This document shows positions 1-7,348 of a stretch of 64,000 nt of DNA, one piece after another. The translations under genes and the position numbers were made by a program. Location: positions 124,001 through 188,000 of the forward strand of contig NZ_WUMK01000001.1 of assembly GCF_009827055.1 (NCBI RefSeq), read 5' to 3'. Origin of the DNA: Shinella kummerowiae. GTDB taxonomy: Bacteria; Pseudomonadota; Alphaproteobacteria; Rhizobiales; Rhizobiaceae. The notes under the pieces were generated by a model. That model did not search any database, was not told where the DNA came from, and worked only from the letters and a program-made list of their open reading frames with translations. Within the stretch, counting starts at the first letter, position 1, and the number at the start of each line of letters is the position of its first letter.

Positions 1-62
1 GTCTCCTAATAGAGGCAGGGCGCGAATCCGACAACCGCATTTGCGGCGACCTTCATCGCCTT

Positions 63-875
63 TTGCGCCTTAACAGCAGGGGCTCCTTCAACGTGACCAT
101 CCAGGACTATATCGACGACGTCGCCCGCTCGGTCGCCTTCCTGTCGCGCGTGCCGGTGCCGCAGCGCCACTTCATAGGCCATGACGGGCGGCTTTCGCGC
201 GCCGTGCGCGCCTTTCCGGTCGCCGGCGTGCTGATCGTGCTGCCCGCAGCCGCCCTTGCGGCTGTCCTTTCTGCACTCGGCGCCCCGCCGCTTCTCAACG
301 CCTTCGCCACGCTCGCCCTGCAGGTGCTGATCACCGGCGCGCTGCACGAGGACGGCCTATCCGACAGCGCCGACGGCATCGGCGGTGGGAAGGACCGGGA
401 AAGCGCGCTCGCCATCATGAAGGACAGCCGGATCGGCTCCTACGGTGCGGTCGCGCTCATCCTGTCCTTCGGGCTGCGTGCTGCGGCGACAGCAGCACTC
501 GCCACCGTCCTCACGCCCTCCGGCCTCGGCATGGCCCTGCTCGCCGTCGCTGCTGCCAGCCGCACGGCGATGGTCTGGCACTGGTCTCTACTGCCGCCCG
601 CGCGCCGCGACGGCGTCGCCGCCTCAGTCGGCGAGCCCGACAGCAGCGCCACCATCACCGCGCTGGCGAGCGGCATGCTGATCGCCACGCTGCTGCTCTT
701 GCCACATGGCACGGTGCTTTCCCTGGTCTTGATACTTGCCGCAGCCGCCCTCTCCGTCCTCGCGTTCAACCGTATCGCGATGCGCAAGATCGGCGGGCAC
801 ACCGGCGACACGATCGGGGCAACGCAGCAGCTCGCGGAAATGTCAGTGCTGTTCGCCCTTGCCTTGGCGCTCTGA
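63..875 (+). CDS. cobS: Adenosylcobinamide-GDP ribazoletransferase (cobalamin-5'-phosphate synthase)
   Basis: Joins adenosyl-GDP-cobinamide to alpha-ribazole (phosphate), the last assembly step of cobalamin, at the inner membrane. The protein carries the family signature GALHEDGLSDSADGIGGG near residues 94-111, followed by DSRIGSYG, and is dominated by hydrophobic helices; about 260-270 residues is normal for the family. The longest frame opens with TTG at 63, but a GTG at 93 preceded by AGGGG about 10 bases upstream is an equally good start. It is the cobV of Pseudomonas denitrificans naming. A divergent cobT is often the neighbour in rhizobia, but the window starts too close to see it. It lies far from the other cob genes of this window (48-63 kb). 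Confidence 0.93.
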   Translation: MRLNSRGSFNVTIQDYIDDVARSVAFLSRVPVPQRHFIGHDGRLSRAVRAFPVAGVLIVLPAAALAAVLSALGAPPLLNAFATLALQVLITGALHEDGLSDSADGIGGGKDRESALAIMKDSRIGSYGAVALILSFGLRAAATAALATVLTPSGLGMALLAVAAASRTAMVWHWSLLPPARRDGVAASVGEPDSSATITALASGMLIATLLLLPHGTVLSLVLILAAAALSVLAFNRIAMRKIGGHTGDTIGATQQLAEMSVLFALALAL

Positions 876-912
876 GCTGCCGATATAGGAGAAAACGTCC
901 GCTGGAGCCGCG

Positions 913-1134
913 ATGGAATCGCCCTGTATTCTCGTCTGTTCGATCGACATGGTGACCGGCTACTGTTTCGGCTGCGGTCGCACCCGCGACGAGATCGGCG
1001 CCTGGACGCTCTACACCTCCGAACAGCGCCGCGTGATCATGGCCGAACTGCCCGCCCGCCTTGACACCGTCGAACGCAAGCCGCGGCGCGAGACCCGCCG
1101 CACGCGCATGGCGCGGGAGCGCGGCGAAGCATGA
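913..1134 (+). CDS. DUF1289 small cysteine protein
   Basis: A 73-residue protein of the DUF1289 family, function unknown. It has the family pattern SPCILVCSID followed by GYCFGCGRTRDEI: four cysteines arranged as two close pairs, suggesting metal binding, and a basic arginine-rich C-terminus. The start ATG follows cobS by 37 bases and its stop overlaps the start of the next gene by four bases (ATGA), so the two are probably cotranscribed. The family assignment is from the cysteine spacing; no activity can be inferred. Confidence 0.85.
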   Translation: MESPCILVCSIDMVTGYCFGCGRTRDEIGAWTLYTSEQRRVIMAELPARLDTVERKPRRETRRTRMARERGEA

Positions 1135-1829
1135 GGCTCTACGTTCTTCTCGGCATCCTCGCCATCGGCCTTGCCCTGTTGATCCTGAACCATGACGGCG
1201 GGCGCACGATGGGCATGGACAACAACGATTTCGGCCGCCTCGTCACACTTTCGGCGATCGCCACGATGATGGCGGCCGGTGTGCTCGCCGGCAGGCGGCA
1301 GTTCGGCGAGAGCGTGCGTCAGGCCGGTATCTGGCTGCTGCTCATCCTCGTGCTGGTCACAGGCTATCTCTATCGTTTCGATTTGCAGGATTTCGGCAAT
1401 CGTCTGACCGCCGGCCTCATTCCCGGCCGTGCGGTCGTCACGACAAGCGCCAGCGGCGAACAAATCCTGGTGATCAACAAGGGTATTTCCGGCCATTTCG
1501 AGACGGATGTGACGATCGACGGCACGCCGATCCGCATGATGGTCGATACCGGCGCCAGCTCCGTCGTGCTCTCCTATGAAGACGCGATGCGTCTCGGCAT
1601 CAACCCGGACAATCTGGTCTTCTCCATCGACGTTTCCACCGCCAACGGGCGTGCGCGCGCCGCCCCCGTGACGCTCAGGGAAGTCGTGATCGGCCCCATT
1701 ATGCGCGGCGCCATCCGCGGCATGGTCACCGAAGAGGGCCGTCTCGACCAGAGCCTGCTCGGCATGAGTTTTCTGGAAACGCTCGGGTCGATCGAAATCA
1801 CGCGGGATGAGCTGCGGCTGAAGGACTGA
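1131..1829 (+). CDS. Membrane-anchored retropepsin-like aspartic protease (TIGR02281 family)
   Basis: A 232-residue protein with three hydrophobic segments in the first 80 residues (about 1-20, 38-54 and 66-80) and a C-terminal clan AA aspartic protease domain. The catalytic motif is VDTGASSVVLS with Asp139, and a later hydrophobic LLGMSFLETLG stretch matches the second half of the single-lobe retropepsin fold. Such proteins act as homodimers, so one D-T-G per chain is expected. The start overlaps the DUF1289 stop by four bases. The protease domain should face the periplasm if the third segment is the anchor; substrate unknown. Confidence 0.85.
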   Translation: MRLYVLLGILAIGLALLILNHDGGRTMGMDNNDFGRLVTLSAIATMMAAGVLAGRRQFGESVRQAGIWLLLILVLVTGYLYRFDLQDFGNRLTAGLIPGRAVVTTSASGEQILVINKGISGHFETDVTIDGTPIRMMVDTGASSVVLSYEDAMRLGINPDNLVFSIDVSTANGRARAAPVTLREVVIGPIMRGAIRGMVTEEGRLDQSLLGMSFLETLGSIEITRDELRLKD

Positions 1830-1832
1830 GCC

Positions 1833-2426
1833 TTACTCCGCCGCCTCGCCCTTGATCACTTCCACAGCAGCGGCAAGCTCGTAGGAATAGCCTTCCAGCA
1901 TGGCATAGGCCTGCTCGATGACCGCAATCTGGCCCTCAGCATTGCGGATCGCCTCCGCGATGGACTGCGAGCGGGCGCGCAGCATGGAGCCCAGAAAATC
2001 CGTGCCGGCCTTGCGGCCCAGGCGGTCGATGTGCTGGCGCACGCGATTGCGGTGGCGCTCCAGTTCGAGGATGTGGAACCGGCTTTTGACGATGTCGTCG
2101 GAGAGTTTTCGCCGCATCGCCGCCAGCGGATCGAAGGAACCGGGTTCACGCTCGTCGAGAATGACATCATTGACCAGCGGCTCGAGCAGCATCAGGCCCT
2201 TGAGGTCGCGTGGATCGGCAAGCTGCGGATCGAAACCGGTATCGTCAAAGACCTTGCGACGAATGGGATCGCGCAGAAGGTCGTAGCAGGTCTGAAGGCG
2301 GGCGAACTGGTCCGCATCGCCCCCCGAATCGGGGTGCATGCCCTTGGCGGCCCTGCGGTAGGCAGCCTTCACCGCGTTATCGTTGGCATCGCGCTCTATT
2401 CCGAGCATGGCGTAGGGATCGATCAC
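1833..2426 (-). CDS. J-domain (DnaJ-like) protein
   Basis: A 197-residue protein with an N-terminal J domain (residues about 3-65) containing the HPD motif (KGMHPDSGGD) that stimulates Hsp70 ATPase, but without the Gly/Phe region or zinc fingers of DnaJ, so a class III J protein. The C-terminal part is charged and helical with no recognised motif. The start is GTG, preceded by AGGTGA at a sensible distance; an internal ATG six codons in would remove the first turn of helix I. It converges on the aspartic protease gene with a three-base gap. Client and partner are unknown. Confidence 0.85.
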   Translation of the reverse strand: MIDPYAMLGIERDANDNAVKAAYRRAAKGMHPDSGGDADQFARLQTCYDLLRDPIRRKVFDDTGFDPQLADPRDLKGLMLLEPLVNDVILDEREPGSFDPLAAMRRKLSDDIVKSRFHILELERHRNRVRQHIDRLGRKAGTDFLGSMLRARSQSIAEAIRNAEGQIAVIEQAYAMLEGYSYELAAAVEVIKGEAAE

Positions 2427-2618
2427 GCGGTCACCTGTCCGTCTTTGTCATTTTCACGCAAGTCGCGGCAAGCAAAACCGTTGCGCGCTGTTGTCGGCCT
2501 TGCCATTTCGAGTTTACACCTAGCCCCGCCCCGCCACGCCATCAAGGGCGAAGCAGGCGAAGTTTCCAACTCGGAGAGGACGAAATTGTGGTCGCCGCGC
2601 GGCGATGCACAGAAAGCA

Positions 2619-3713
2619 CTACTCCGCCGCCGTAGCCGCCGGCTCCCGAACGGAAAGCACCGCCGCAAAGGCCGCCTCGATTACCTCCGGCCCCGCTCCC
2701 GGCTTCGTCGCATCCGTCGACAAGATCTGGCGGTAGCGGCGCACACCCGGAAATCCCTGGAACAGGCCGACCATGTGGCGGGTCACATGCGCCACCCGTC
2801 CGCCCCGCGCCAAAACGCCGGCAGCATATACCATCATCGCGTCGCGAACACGCTCCCAATAGTCGATGGGAAAGCCCTGTGGAGAAACTGCTGCTCCGGA
2901 AGAAGCCCATGTTTCCTGCGAAAGTGGGTGCGGGAAAAGATCGTCGACGCCCGTCAGCACACCGCTATCCTGATAGGCCGCCCGTCCGAGCATGGCGCCA
3001 TCGAGACCGTCGATTTCCTGCACAGCCTGACTCAATGTGTGAAGCCCACCGTTGAGACCGATGAAAAGATTCGGGTTTTCCGCCTTCAGCCGGCGCACCA
3101 GCCCGTAGTCGAGCGGCGGGATGTCCCGGTTTTCCTTCGGTGACAAACCTTGCAGCCAGGCCTTTCGCGCATGGACCCAGACGGCATCCGTGCCGGCGGC
3201 CGTGATGCGCGCGACGAGATCACGCAGCGCCACCTCGGGATCCTGGTCGTCGACGCCGATGCGGCACTTGACCGTCACCGGAATGGCAACCGCCGCCTTC
3301 ATCGCCGCCACGCAATCGGCCACAAGCTGCGGCTCGCGCATCAGGCAGGCGCCAAACGTGCCGGATTGCACACGGTCGGAGGGGCAGCCGACATTGAGGT
3401 TGATTTCGGCGTATCCGAACCCCTCGCCGATCCGCGCCGCCTCCGCGAGCTTCCGCGGATCATTGCCGCCAAGCTGCAGCGCCACGGGATGCTCCACGGC
3501 ATCGAAACCGAGCAGCCGGTCCGTGTTGCCGCGCAGAATGGCATCGGCAACGATCATTTCCGTGAAGAGCAGCGCGTTCTTCGTCATCTGCCGCGCGAAC
3601 ACGCGGTAGTGCCGGTCCGACCAGTCGATCATCGGGGCGGTGGCGAAAATCTTCGCCCCCGAGCGCACGGCCTGCTGGTAGAATGTGCCTGTAGTCGTCA
3701 TGATCGGCCTCAT
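2619..3713 (-). CDS. dusA: tRNA-dihydrouridine synthase A
   Basis: FMN-dependent reductase making dihydrouridine in the tRNA D-loop (positions 20/20a in the DusA class). The TIM-barrel motifs are APMIDWSDRHYR near residues 26-37, LQLGGNDP, the EINLNVGCPSDRVQSG segment with the catalytic Cys, and GVDD; 364 residues is slightly longer than many relatives because of the C-terminal tail. Start: ATG at 3713 has a GGAGT only two bases away; the in-frame ATG at 3701 has AGG seven bases upstream and may be the real start. Its first 31 codons and promoter region are duplicated at 7258-7412, and the 5' end of dusA is a known integration hotspot for genomic islands and prophages. Confidence 0.95.
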   Translation of the reverse strand: MRPIMTTTGTFYQQAVRSGAKIFATAPMIDWSDRHYRVFARQMTKNALLFTEMIVADAILRGNTDRLLGFDAVEHPVALQLGGNDPRKLAEAARIGEGFGYAEINLNVGCPSDRVQSGTFGACLMREPQLVADCVAAMKAAVAIPVTVKCRIGVDDQDPEVALRDLVARITAAGTDAVWVHARKAWLQGLSPKENRDIPPLDYGLVRRLKAENPNLFIGLNGGLHTLSQAVQEIDGLDGAMLGRAAYQDSGVLTGVDDLFPHPLSQETWASSGAAVSPQGFPIDYWERVRDAMMVYAAGVLARGGRVAHVTRHMVGLFQGFPGVRRYRQILSTDATKPGAGPEVIEAAFAAVLSVREPAATAAE

Positions 3714-3777
3714 ACTCCATACACGGCAGAAAAACCACCCTTCGGCCTTTTCGACACCTGGCGGGCGGATGCTAGAG
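3623..3777. repeat. Left copy of 155-bp direct repeat (dusA 5' end plus upstream)
   Basis: Bases 3623-3777 match 7258-7412 with only two differences that I can see (positions 3641 and 3693). The repeat covers codons 1-31 of dusA and the 64 bases upstream. It ends at the IS630 insertion point. The arrangement is what an element integrating into dusA leaves behind: one copy completes dusA, the other is a stranded 5' fragment. Confidence 0.9.
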
Positions 3778-4817
3778 CACGTCCAGTTTAATCCGATTCA
3801 TATCCTGCTGCCCTGAAGTAGTTTGCGCATTCGGCGGCGGTGAAGAGCTCAACGACGGAACTGACGCCGCTCCAGAGGGCGGATATGTTTCGTTCAGCCC
3901 TTGCCCGCATCAACGCCTTGAGCTTTGCGAATGCGTTTTCGATGAGATTAAAGTCGGGACGGTAAGGTGGCAGGTAGCGCAGGCTCGCGCCTGCCGCTTC
4001 GATGGCGTCGCGCATACCGGTGGCCTTGTGGGCGGGCAGATTATCCATGATGACGACGTCGCCGTGCGCAAGAGACGGAGCCAACACCTGCTCGACATAG
4101 GCGCGGAACACGTTGCCGTTCATTGCACTGTCGTAGACGAACGGCGCGGTCATGCCGGTCAGTCTGAGTGCGCCGGTGAAGGTGGTGGTTTTCCAGTGGC
4201 CGTGCAGCACACCGGCCCGACAGCGCTCACCGCAGGGCGCACGACCGCGCAAGCGCACCATCTTGGTCGACAGGTCGGTCTCATAAATAAAGACAAACTT
4301 GGCCGGATCGAGATCGGGTTGGCTGTCGAACCAGGCGCGACGGCGCTTCAGGATATCGGGGCGGTCCTCCTCCAGTGCATGTGCGGAGTTTTTTTGAACG
4401 TCCACCCGTGCCCGCTAAGCCAGTCGCTCAAGGCGCTTCAGCCGATGCGCATAGAGCGTTACGTATCGAGGCGCTCGACCATCTCGTTTAACATGATGTC
4501 CGGGTAAACTTCAATCATCCTGACGATGAAGTCTGCATGGCCGTCGAGGCGGGAGCCGCGACGACGCCCTTGGGCGCGCGGCGTCAGTTCGCCGATCTTC
4601 GCCCGTGCTATCCAGCGGATCGCACTCGGTATTCCAACGCCAAATCGGGCTGCCGCCTGCCGAGGCGATACCCCTTCACCCGTCGCTTTCAAGACACGCA
4701 ACCGCAAATCTTCGCCGAGTGCTCTAGCCATAACCAACCTCCGTCAAAGCGGATGCTAAAGCAACAATGAGCCAGCGCGTCACATCTCAATCGATTCATC
4801 GATACCCGAACGGGCTC
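3775..4817 (-). mobile_element. IS630-family insertion sequence, degenerate
   Basis: About 1043 bp bounded by TA dinucleotides at 3773-3774 and 4818-4819, the target duplication of IS630/Tc1-type elements. The ends are imperfect inverted repeats: GAGCACGTCCAG on the left against GAGCCCGTTCGG read inward from the right (9 of 12), diverging further in. It carries a broken transposase gene on the minus strand. It sits between the left dusA repeat and a carbonic anhydrase fragment. Confidence 0.9.
3788..4737 (-). pseudogene. IS630 transposase, inactivated
   Basis: The N-terminal helix-turn-helix part (4737 down to 4462, about 92 residues, with SPRQAAARFGVGIPSAIRWI) and the DDE part (4405 down to 3788) are separate frames. 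A run of seven A residues on the minus strand (plus 4389-4395) after a TTC codon is a classic -1 slippage site joining them. Two in-frame stops, TAA at 4459-4461 and TGA at 4438-4440, interrupt the first frame before the slip site, so frameshifting alone cannot restore it. In the DDE part the usual FIDET motif reads FIYET (codon at 4283-4285), removing the first catalytic Asp; MDNLPAHK and the PDFNLIEN Glu are kept. I judge it a dead copy. Confidence 0.88.
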
Positions 4818-4819
4818 TA

Positions 4820-4918
4820 GAGTGGCGCCGGACGCGAACGTCATCGGCAAGGTGATCCTGGGCGATGATGTCGGCATCTGGGTTCGGCGCGACGCTGCGC
4901 GGCGACAACGAGCCGATC
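4820..4918 (+). pseudogene. Gamma-carbonic anhydrase gene fragment
   Basis: About 98 bases match codons about 20-52 of the intact gene (7504-7602), including VAPDANVIGKVILG and the region of LRGDNEPI. I count eight substitutions, mostly at third positions, and one extra G that breaks the frame (GGGTTCGG against GGTTCGG). The start, first 19 codons and the rest of the gene are absent. The boundary with the IS shows TAGAGTGGCGCCG, which resembles both the intact promoter (TAGAGTGGTGCCG at 7409) and codon 20, so a deletion between these short repeats may have removed the 5' part. Confidence 0.85.
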
Positions 4919-4946
4919 AATCCCGCACTGCCCGGAAGGCTAACAA

Positions 4947-5189
4947 ATGAACACTGCATTTTTACTTATGGCCCAGTATGAAGGTTGGGCAATCGTGCCC
5001 TTGGAGGTGGTTCGCGCGGATTACTTCCCACATTTAACCACGGCAAAATTCCTAAGGAAGATTGCTTGCGCCGAAATCAAACTGCCGGTTGTCAGAATAG
5101 AGCTAGGCCAAAAATCTGCACGCGGTATATACCTGCAAGACCTCGCGGATTACTTGGGTCACGACGGGAAGCCGCTAAGCGCGAACTGA
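4947..5189 (+). CDS. PrtN-like (pyocin activator family) protein
   Basis: An 80-residue protein starting MNTAFLLMAQYEGWAIVPLE and continuing with VRADYFPHLTTAKFLRKI, LPVVRIELGQKSARGIYLQDLADYL, which I recognise as the PrtN family. PrtN itself activates pyocin genes in Pseudomonas; rhizobial members are common on integrated elements, and the fold looks like a small winged or MerR-like DNA-binding protein, so it could act as an excisionase or regulator here. AAGG lies about nine bases before the ATG. It starts 28 bases after the carbonic anhydrase fragment, at the very edge of the inserted segment. No integrase is visible beside it. Confidence 0.8.
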   Translation: MNTAFLLMAQYEGWAIVPLEVVRADYFPHLTTAKFLRKIACAEIKLPVVRIELGQKSARGIYLQDLADYLGHDGKPLSAN

Positions 5190-5199
5190 TGCAGATGTC

Positions 5200-5460
5200 T
5201 TAGAACGCCTGTGCAGCCAGCTTCTCGGAGAATACACAAACATGACCTAGCCGATCACGCAAAACAACCAACTGTTCGCGAGTGACCTCGATGTTTGCAA
5301 ACTGACCGGCGCCGAAGATTTTCAAGACTTTCGCGCGATCAGCATATTCCGCCAAGAGCTTCCCGACATTGTCAATGCTGTCGTCTGCCAACGCGCTCTT
5401 CAGGCTAACAGTGACAATCATAGCGATTCCAATCTCAATTCTAGTACCATCATACTGCAT
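5200..5460 (-). CDS. Small protein resembling a free-standing subtilase propeptide/inhibitor (I9-like)
   Basis: An 86-residue protein, no signal peptide. I do not know it by name. From residue 14 the predicted order is strand (MIVTVSLK), helix (DSIDNVGKLLAEYAD), strand (AKVLKIFG), strand (QFANIEVT), helix (REQLVVLRDRLG), strand (HVCVFSE). That is the order of the I9 inhibitor fold, and the second half resembles the 'FAAKLSEEQLEKLR..P.V' pattern of subtilisin propeptides. The chosen ATG at 5460 has AAAGGTGG just upstream and overlaps the subtilase stop by 11 bases, so the two are translationally coupled; ATG at 5421 is an alternative with a poor ribosome site. Likely role: inhibitor or folding partner of the subtilase. 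Inference from pattern only. Confidence 0.6.
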   Translation of the reverse strand: MQYDGTRIEIGIAMIVTVSLKSALADDSIDNVGKLLAEYADRAKVLKIFGAGQFANIEVTREQLVVLRDRLGHVCVFSEKLAAQAF

Positions 5461-6664
5461 CACCACCTTTAAGGGTAGGTAAACCACACCCTTGCCGCAG
5501 AGGGTGAAGCCCTAGGTCGATGCATAGATTCCGGAACAGGTCCGTAGCGTAGAGCCATCGCGCCACACCGAAGACGTGTCGGTATGCCCGATCTTTGGCC
5601 AACGCGCAAGCCAACACCGCTGCGGCGATGGGTGAAGCAAAAGATGTCCCCTCGTACTCAATAACAGCATCGCCCTCTTCAAACTGAAGAAAAAGCCCTA
5701 TTCCGGGCCCCACAGCGTCGAGTCCTTCGCCGGAACACGTCGATACGCAATGAAAATACCTCTCGGGTGAATCTGGCGGTGATATCCCACCTTCTTCATC
5801 TTCTGCAGCGAGTCTGCTCTTACCGAACCTGCTGTTTTCAGGTGCTACTCCGTCCAATCCCACCGCGCCAACGCCGACAACATCTGGTAGGCATGCCGGT
5901 GAGGCAGGTCGCTTATTTGAGTGGTTTCCAACAGCGGCAAACACCACCACCCCTTTGGATGCCGCGTATTGAACTTTATCTTCTATAACGTCGTAAGGCG
6001 TGCCGGCATCATCAATGCTCTTGCGGTAAGCTCCGCCGGAAATATTCACGATATCAACTTGATGGTGCTTCACCAGAGTGAGAATTGCGGCGCCGATTTT
6101 CGTGTAGTCCCACTGCGTTGGATCATCATCCTCAGAAACATCAACGAGAATAATCTCAGAGCCCGTCGCGACACCCTCCTGCCATATCTCCTGCCCCCTT
6201 TCGCCAACAAACCGGCAAACGCGGTGACCATGTGAAGCGGTTGGTAAGCTGCTCGGGTCAAGACGATTTCCATCAACGTCAAATACCTGCACATGCCCCA
6301 GGGTTCCGCTTGGCGCAAAAGCCAGGTCAATCACTCCGATCCGGACACCCATGCCGGCTTTGGGCTCCGACGTATCTCGGCCAATCACCTTTCTCCACCA
6401 AAGGAACGCATCAGGGACTGTGATCGAATTGAGCAGATGCGGCTTTTTATCTTCCCTCGGATTGGTGATGCCCAGATTCCAATGGCCTTGGAACGATCGA
6501 ATGAGTGCGTAATTGGGCAACATACCGCTGATGGATGCAATTTCGAAACACCCATAATCATCACCAAACAGCGATGTTCGTGTATCTTCACCGTCGATGA
6601 CGAAATGATACTCCGCGGCCCCCTTCACCGGTCTACCTAGTTCATCGACACAAATAAGTTGCAT
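5450..6664 (-). CDS. S8 family (subtilisin-like) serine protease, probably cytoplasmic
   Basis: A 404-residue protease with the full triad: Asp113 in GVIDLAFA, His145 in ASHGHRV, Ser341 in EGTSFASP, plus Asn247 of the oxyanion hole (AAVGNHS) and the NISGG substrate strand at 207-211. There is no signal peptide. Instead of an I9 propeptide the first 65 residues look like a carboxypeptidase-regulatory or transthyretin-type beta-sandwich (GRPVKGA ... DDYGCFEI). The C-terminal 60 residues are cysteine-containing and of unknown use. AAGGAATCAAGGA precedes the ATG. The I9-like gene follows with an 11-base overlap. Base composition is visibly lower in GC than the flanks, consistent with transfer. 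Target proteins are unknown; defence, toxin or regulatory proteolysis are all possible. Confidence 0.9.
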   Translation of the reverse strand: MQLICVDELGRPVKGAAEYHFVIDGEDTRTSLFGDDYGCFEIASISGMLPNYALIRSFQGHWNLGITNPREDKKPHLLNSITVPDAFLWWRKVIGRDTSEPKAGMGVRIGVIDLAFAPSGTLGHVQVFDVDGNRLDPSSLPTASHGHRVCRFVGERGQEIWQEGVATGSEIILVDVSEDDDPTQWDYTKIGAAILTLVKHHQVDIVNISGGAYRKSIDDAGTPYDVIEDKVQYAASKGVVVFAAVGNHSNKRPASPACLPDVVGVGAVGLDGVAPENSRFGKSRLAAEDEEGGISPPDSPERYFHCVSTCSGEGLDAVGPGIGLFLQFEEGDAVIEYEGTSFASPIAAAVLACALAKDRAYRHVFGVARWLYATDLFRNLCIDLGLHPLRQGCGLPTLKGGDAV

Positions 6665-6710
6665 TCCTTGATTCCTTCGATTTTATTAAAAGAAAGCTAG
6701 AGGGCGAATA
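6665..6710. promoter_or_regulatory. Short divergent promoter region of the island
   Basis: Only 46 bases separate the start codons of the subtilase gene (minus) and the unknown gene at 6711 (plus). The segment is AT-rich (TTCGATTTTATTAAAAGAAAG) and contains both ribosome sites. Both transcripts must start within it or inside the opposite gene, which suggests linked regulation. No palindrome stands out. Confidence 0.45.
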
Positions 6711-7067
6711 ATGCAACTGTCAATCGAGCAAATAGATGCACTGCAAGGCCTTGGTTCCGAGCTGGAAAATGCTGGTTGGGAACCACGAATTCCGCTCGCC
6801 GAAGGTTTCGAAACTGGCTCGGCTGATCCTAACAAGAACCGGGTGCGCATCGCTCTTGTTTATCTCAGAGAGATCCACACCCGTATACATCCGGTCATCT
6901 GCGACGGAACGCAGTGCAGGCAAGAGATCCAGAGCAGCGCAGACGTCATTGCCACGATCGCGGATTCAATTCAGGCATTGGGTGGTTTTCCCGTGCCGAC
7001 CTATACAATAGCGAAGACGATCGTGATGTACGGTGCGGCCCGGTATTGCAAACTGGTCCCCCAGTGA
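6711..7067 (+). CDS. Hypothetical protein of the dusA island
   Basis: A 118-residue protein I do not recognise. AGAGGG lies six bases before the ATG. It is soluble, mixed alpha/beta, with a central NRVRIALVYLREIHTRIHPVI segment, a Cys pair (CDGTQCRQEI) and a C-terminal hydrophobic YTIAKTIVMYGAARYCK stretch that could be a long helix. It shares a 46-base divergent promoter with the subtilase-inhibitor operon, so it may be its regulator, target or immunity partner, but nothing in the sequence decides. It could also be unrelated cargo. Confidence 0.6.
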   Translation: MQLSIEQIDALQGLGSELENAGWEPRIPLAEGFETGSADPNKNRVRIALVYLREIHTRIHPVICDGTQCRQEIQSSADVIATIADSIQALGGFPVPTYTIAKTIVMYGAARYCKLVPQ

Positions 7068-7257
7068 CCACGAGTTTTCCTTAGCTGATGGTGGTCGATG
7101 CCTGCCCTCGAAGAAGGGCGGATGCTAGCATGGCAATGTGAGCCGAAATTCTCAATTGTTGATATCACCAAGCATAACGTTGTACTCAGCGGCACAACAT
7201 AACAATTAAAACACCATTATCTATCGGAAATTATTATCAATTTTCGATCTTTGGCGT
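7068..7257. other. Non-coding right part of the island
   Basis: An AT-rich stretch with no convincing gene in either strand. It contains GGGCGGATGCTAG at 7116-7128, a 13-mer that also occurs at the two ends of the direct repeat (3763-3775 and 7398-7410). The last bases before the right dusA repeat are TTTTCGATCTTTGGCGT. The right junction of the inserted DNA is at about 7257/7258. Confidence 0.6.
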
Positions 7258-7348
7258 AGTCGATCATCGGGGCGGCGGCGAAAATCTTCGCCCCCGAGCG
7301 CACGGCCTGCTGGTAGAATGTGCCTGTATTCGTCATGATCGGCCTCAT
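7258..7348 (-). pseudogene. Stranded dusA 5' fragment
   Basis: Codons 1-31 of dusA (MRPIMTNTGTFYQQ through APMID), followed by island sequence, so the reading frame runs into unrelated codons. It differs from the intact copy by N for T at codon 7 and A for T at codon 25. Together with 7349-7412 it is the right-hand copy of the 155-bp repeat and sits in the natural dusA/carbonic anhydrase divergent arrangement. It is probably the original chromosomal 5' end displaced by integration. Confidence 0.88.

Noticed and set aside
3788-4405. Intact transposase gene
   Set aside because: The N-terminal frame has two stops and the first catalytic Asp is replaced by Tyr, so it is listed as a pseudogene.
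4689-4877. A 62-codon minus-strand frame across the right IS end
   Set aside because: It spans the IS boundary and the antisense of the carbonic anhydrase fragment, so it is an accident of the junction.
7001-7195. A 64-codon minus-strand frame in the island
   Set aside because: No ribosome site, overlaps the 118-residue gene at its end, and has no domain pattern.
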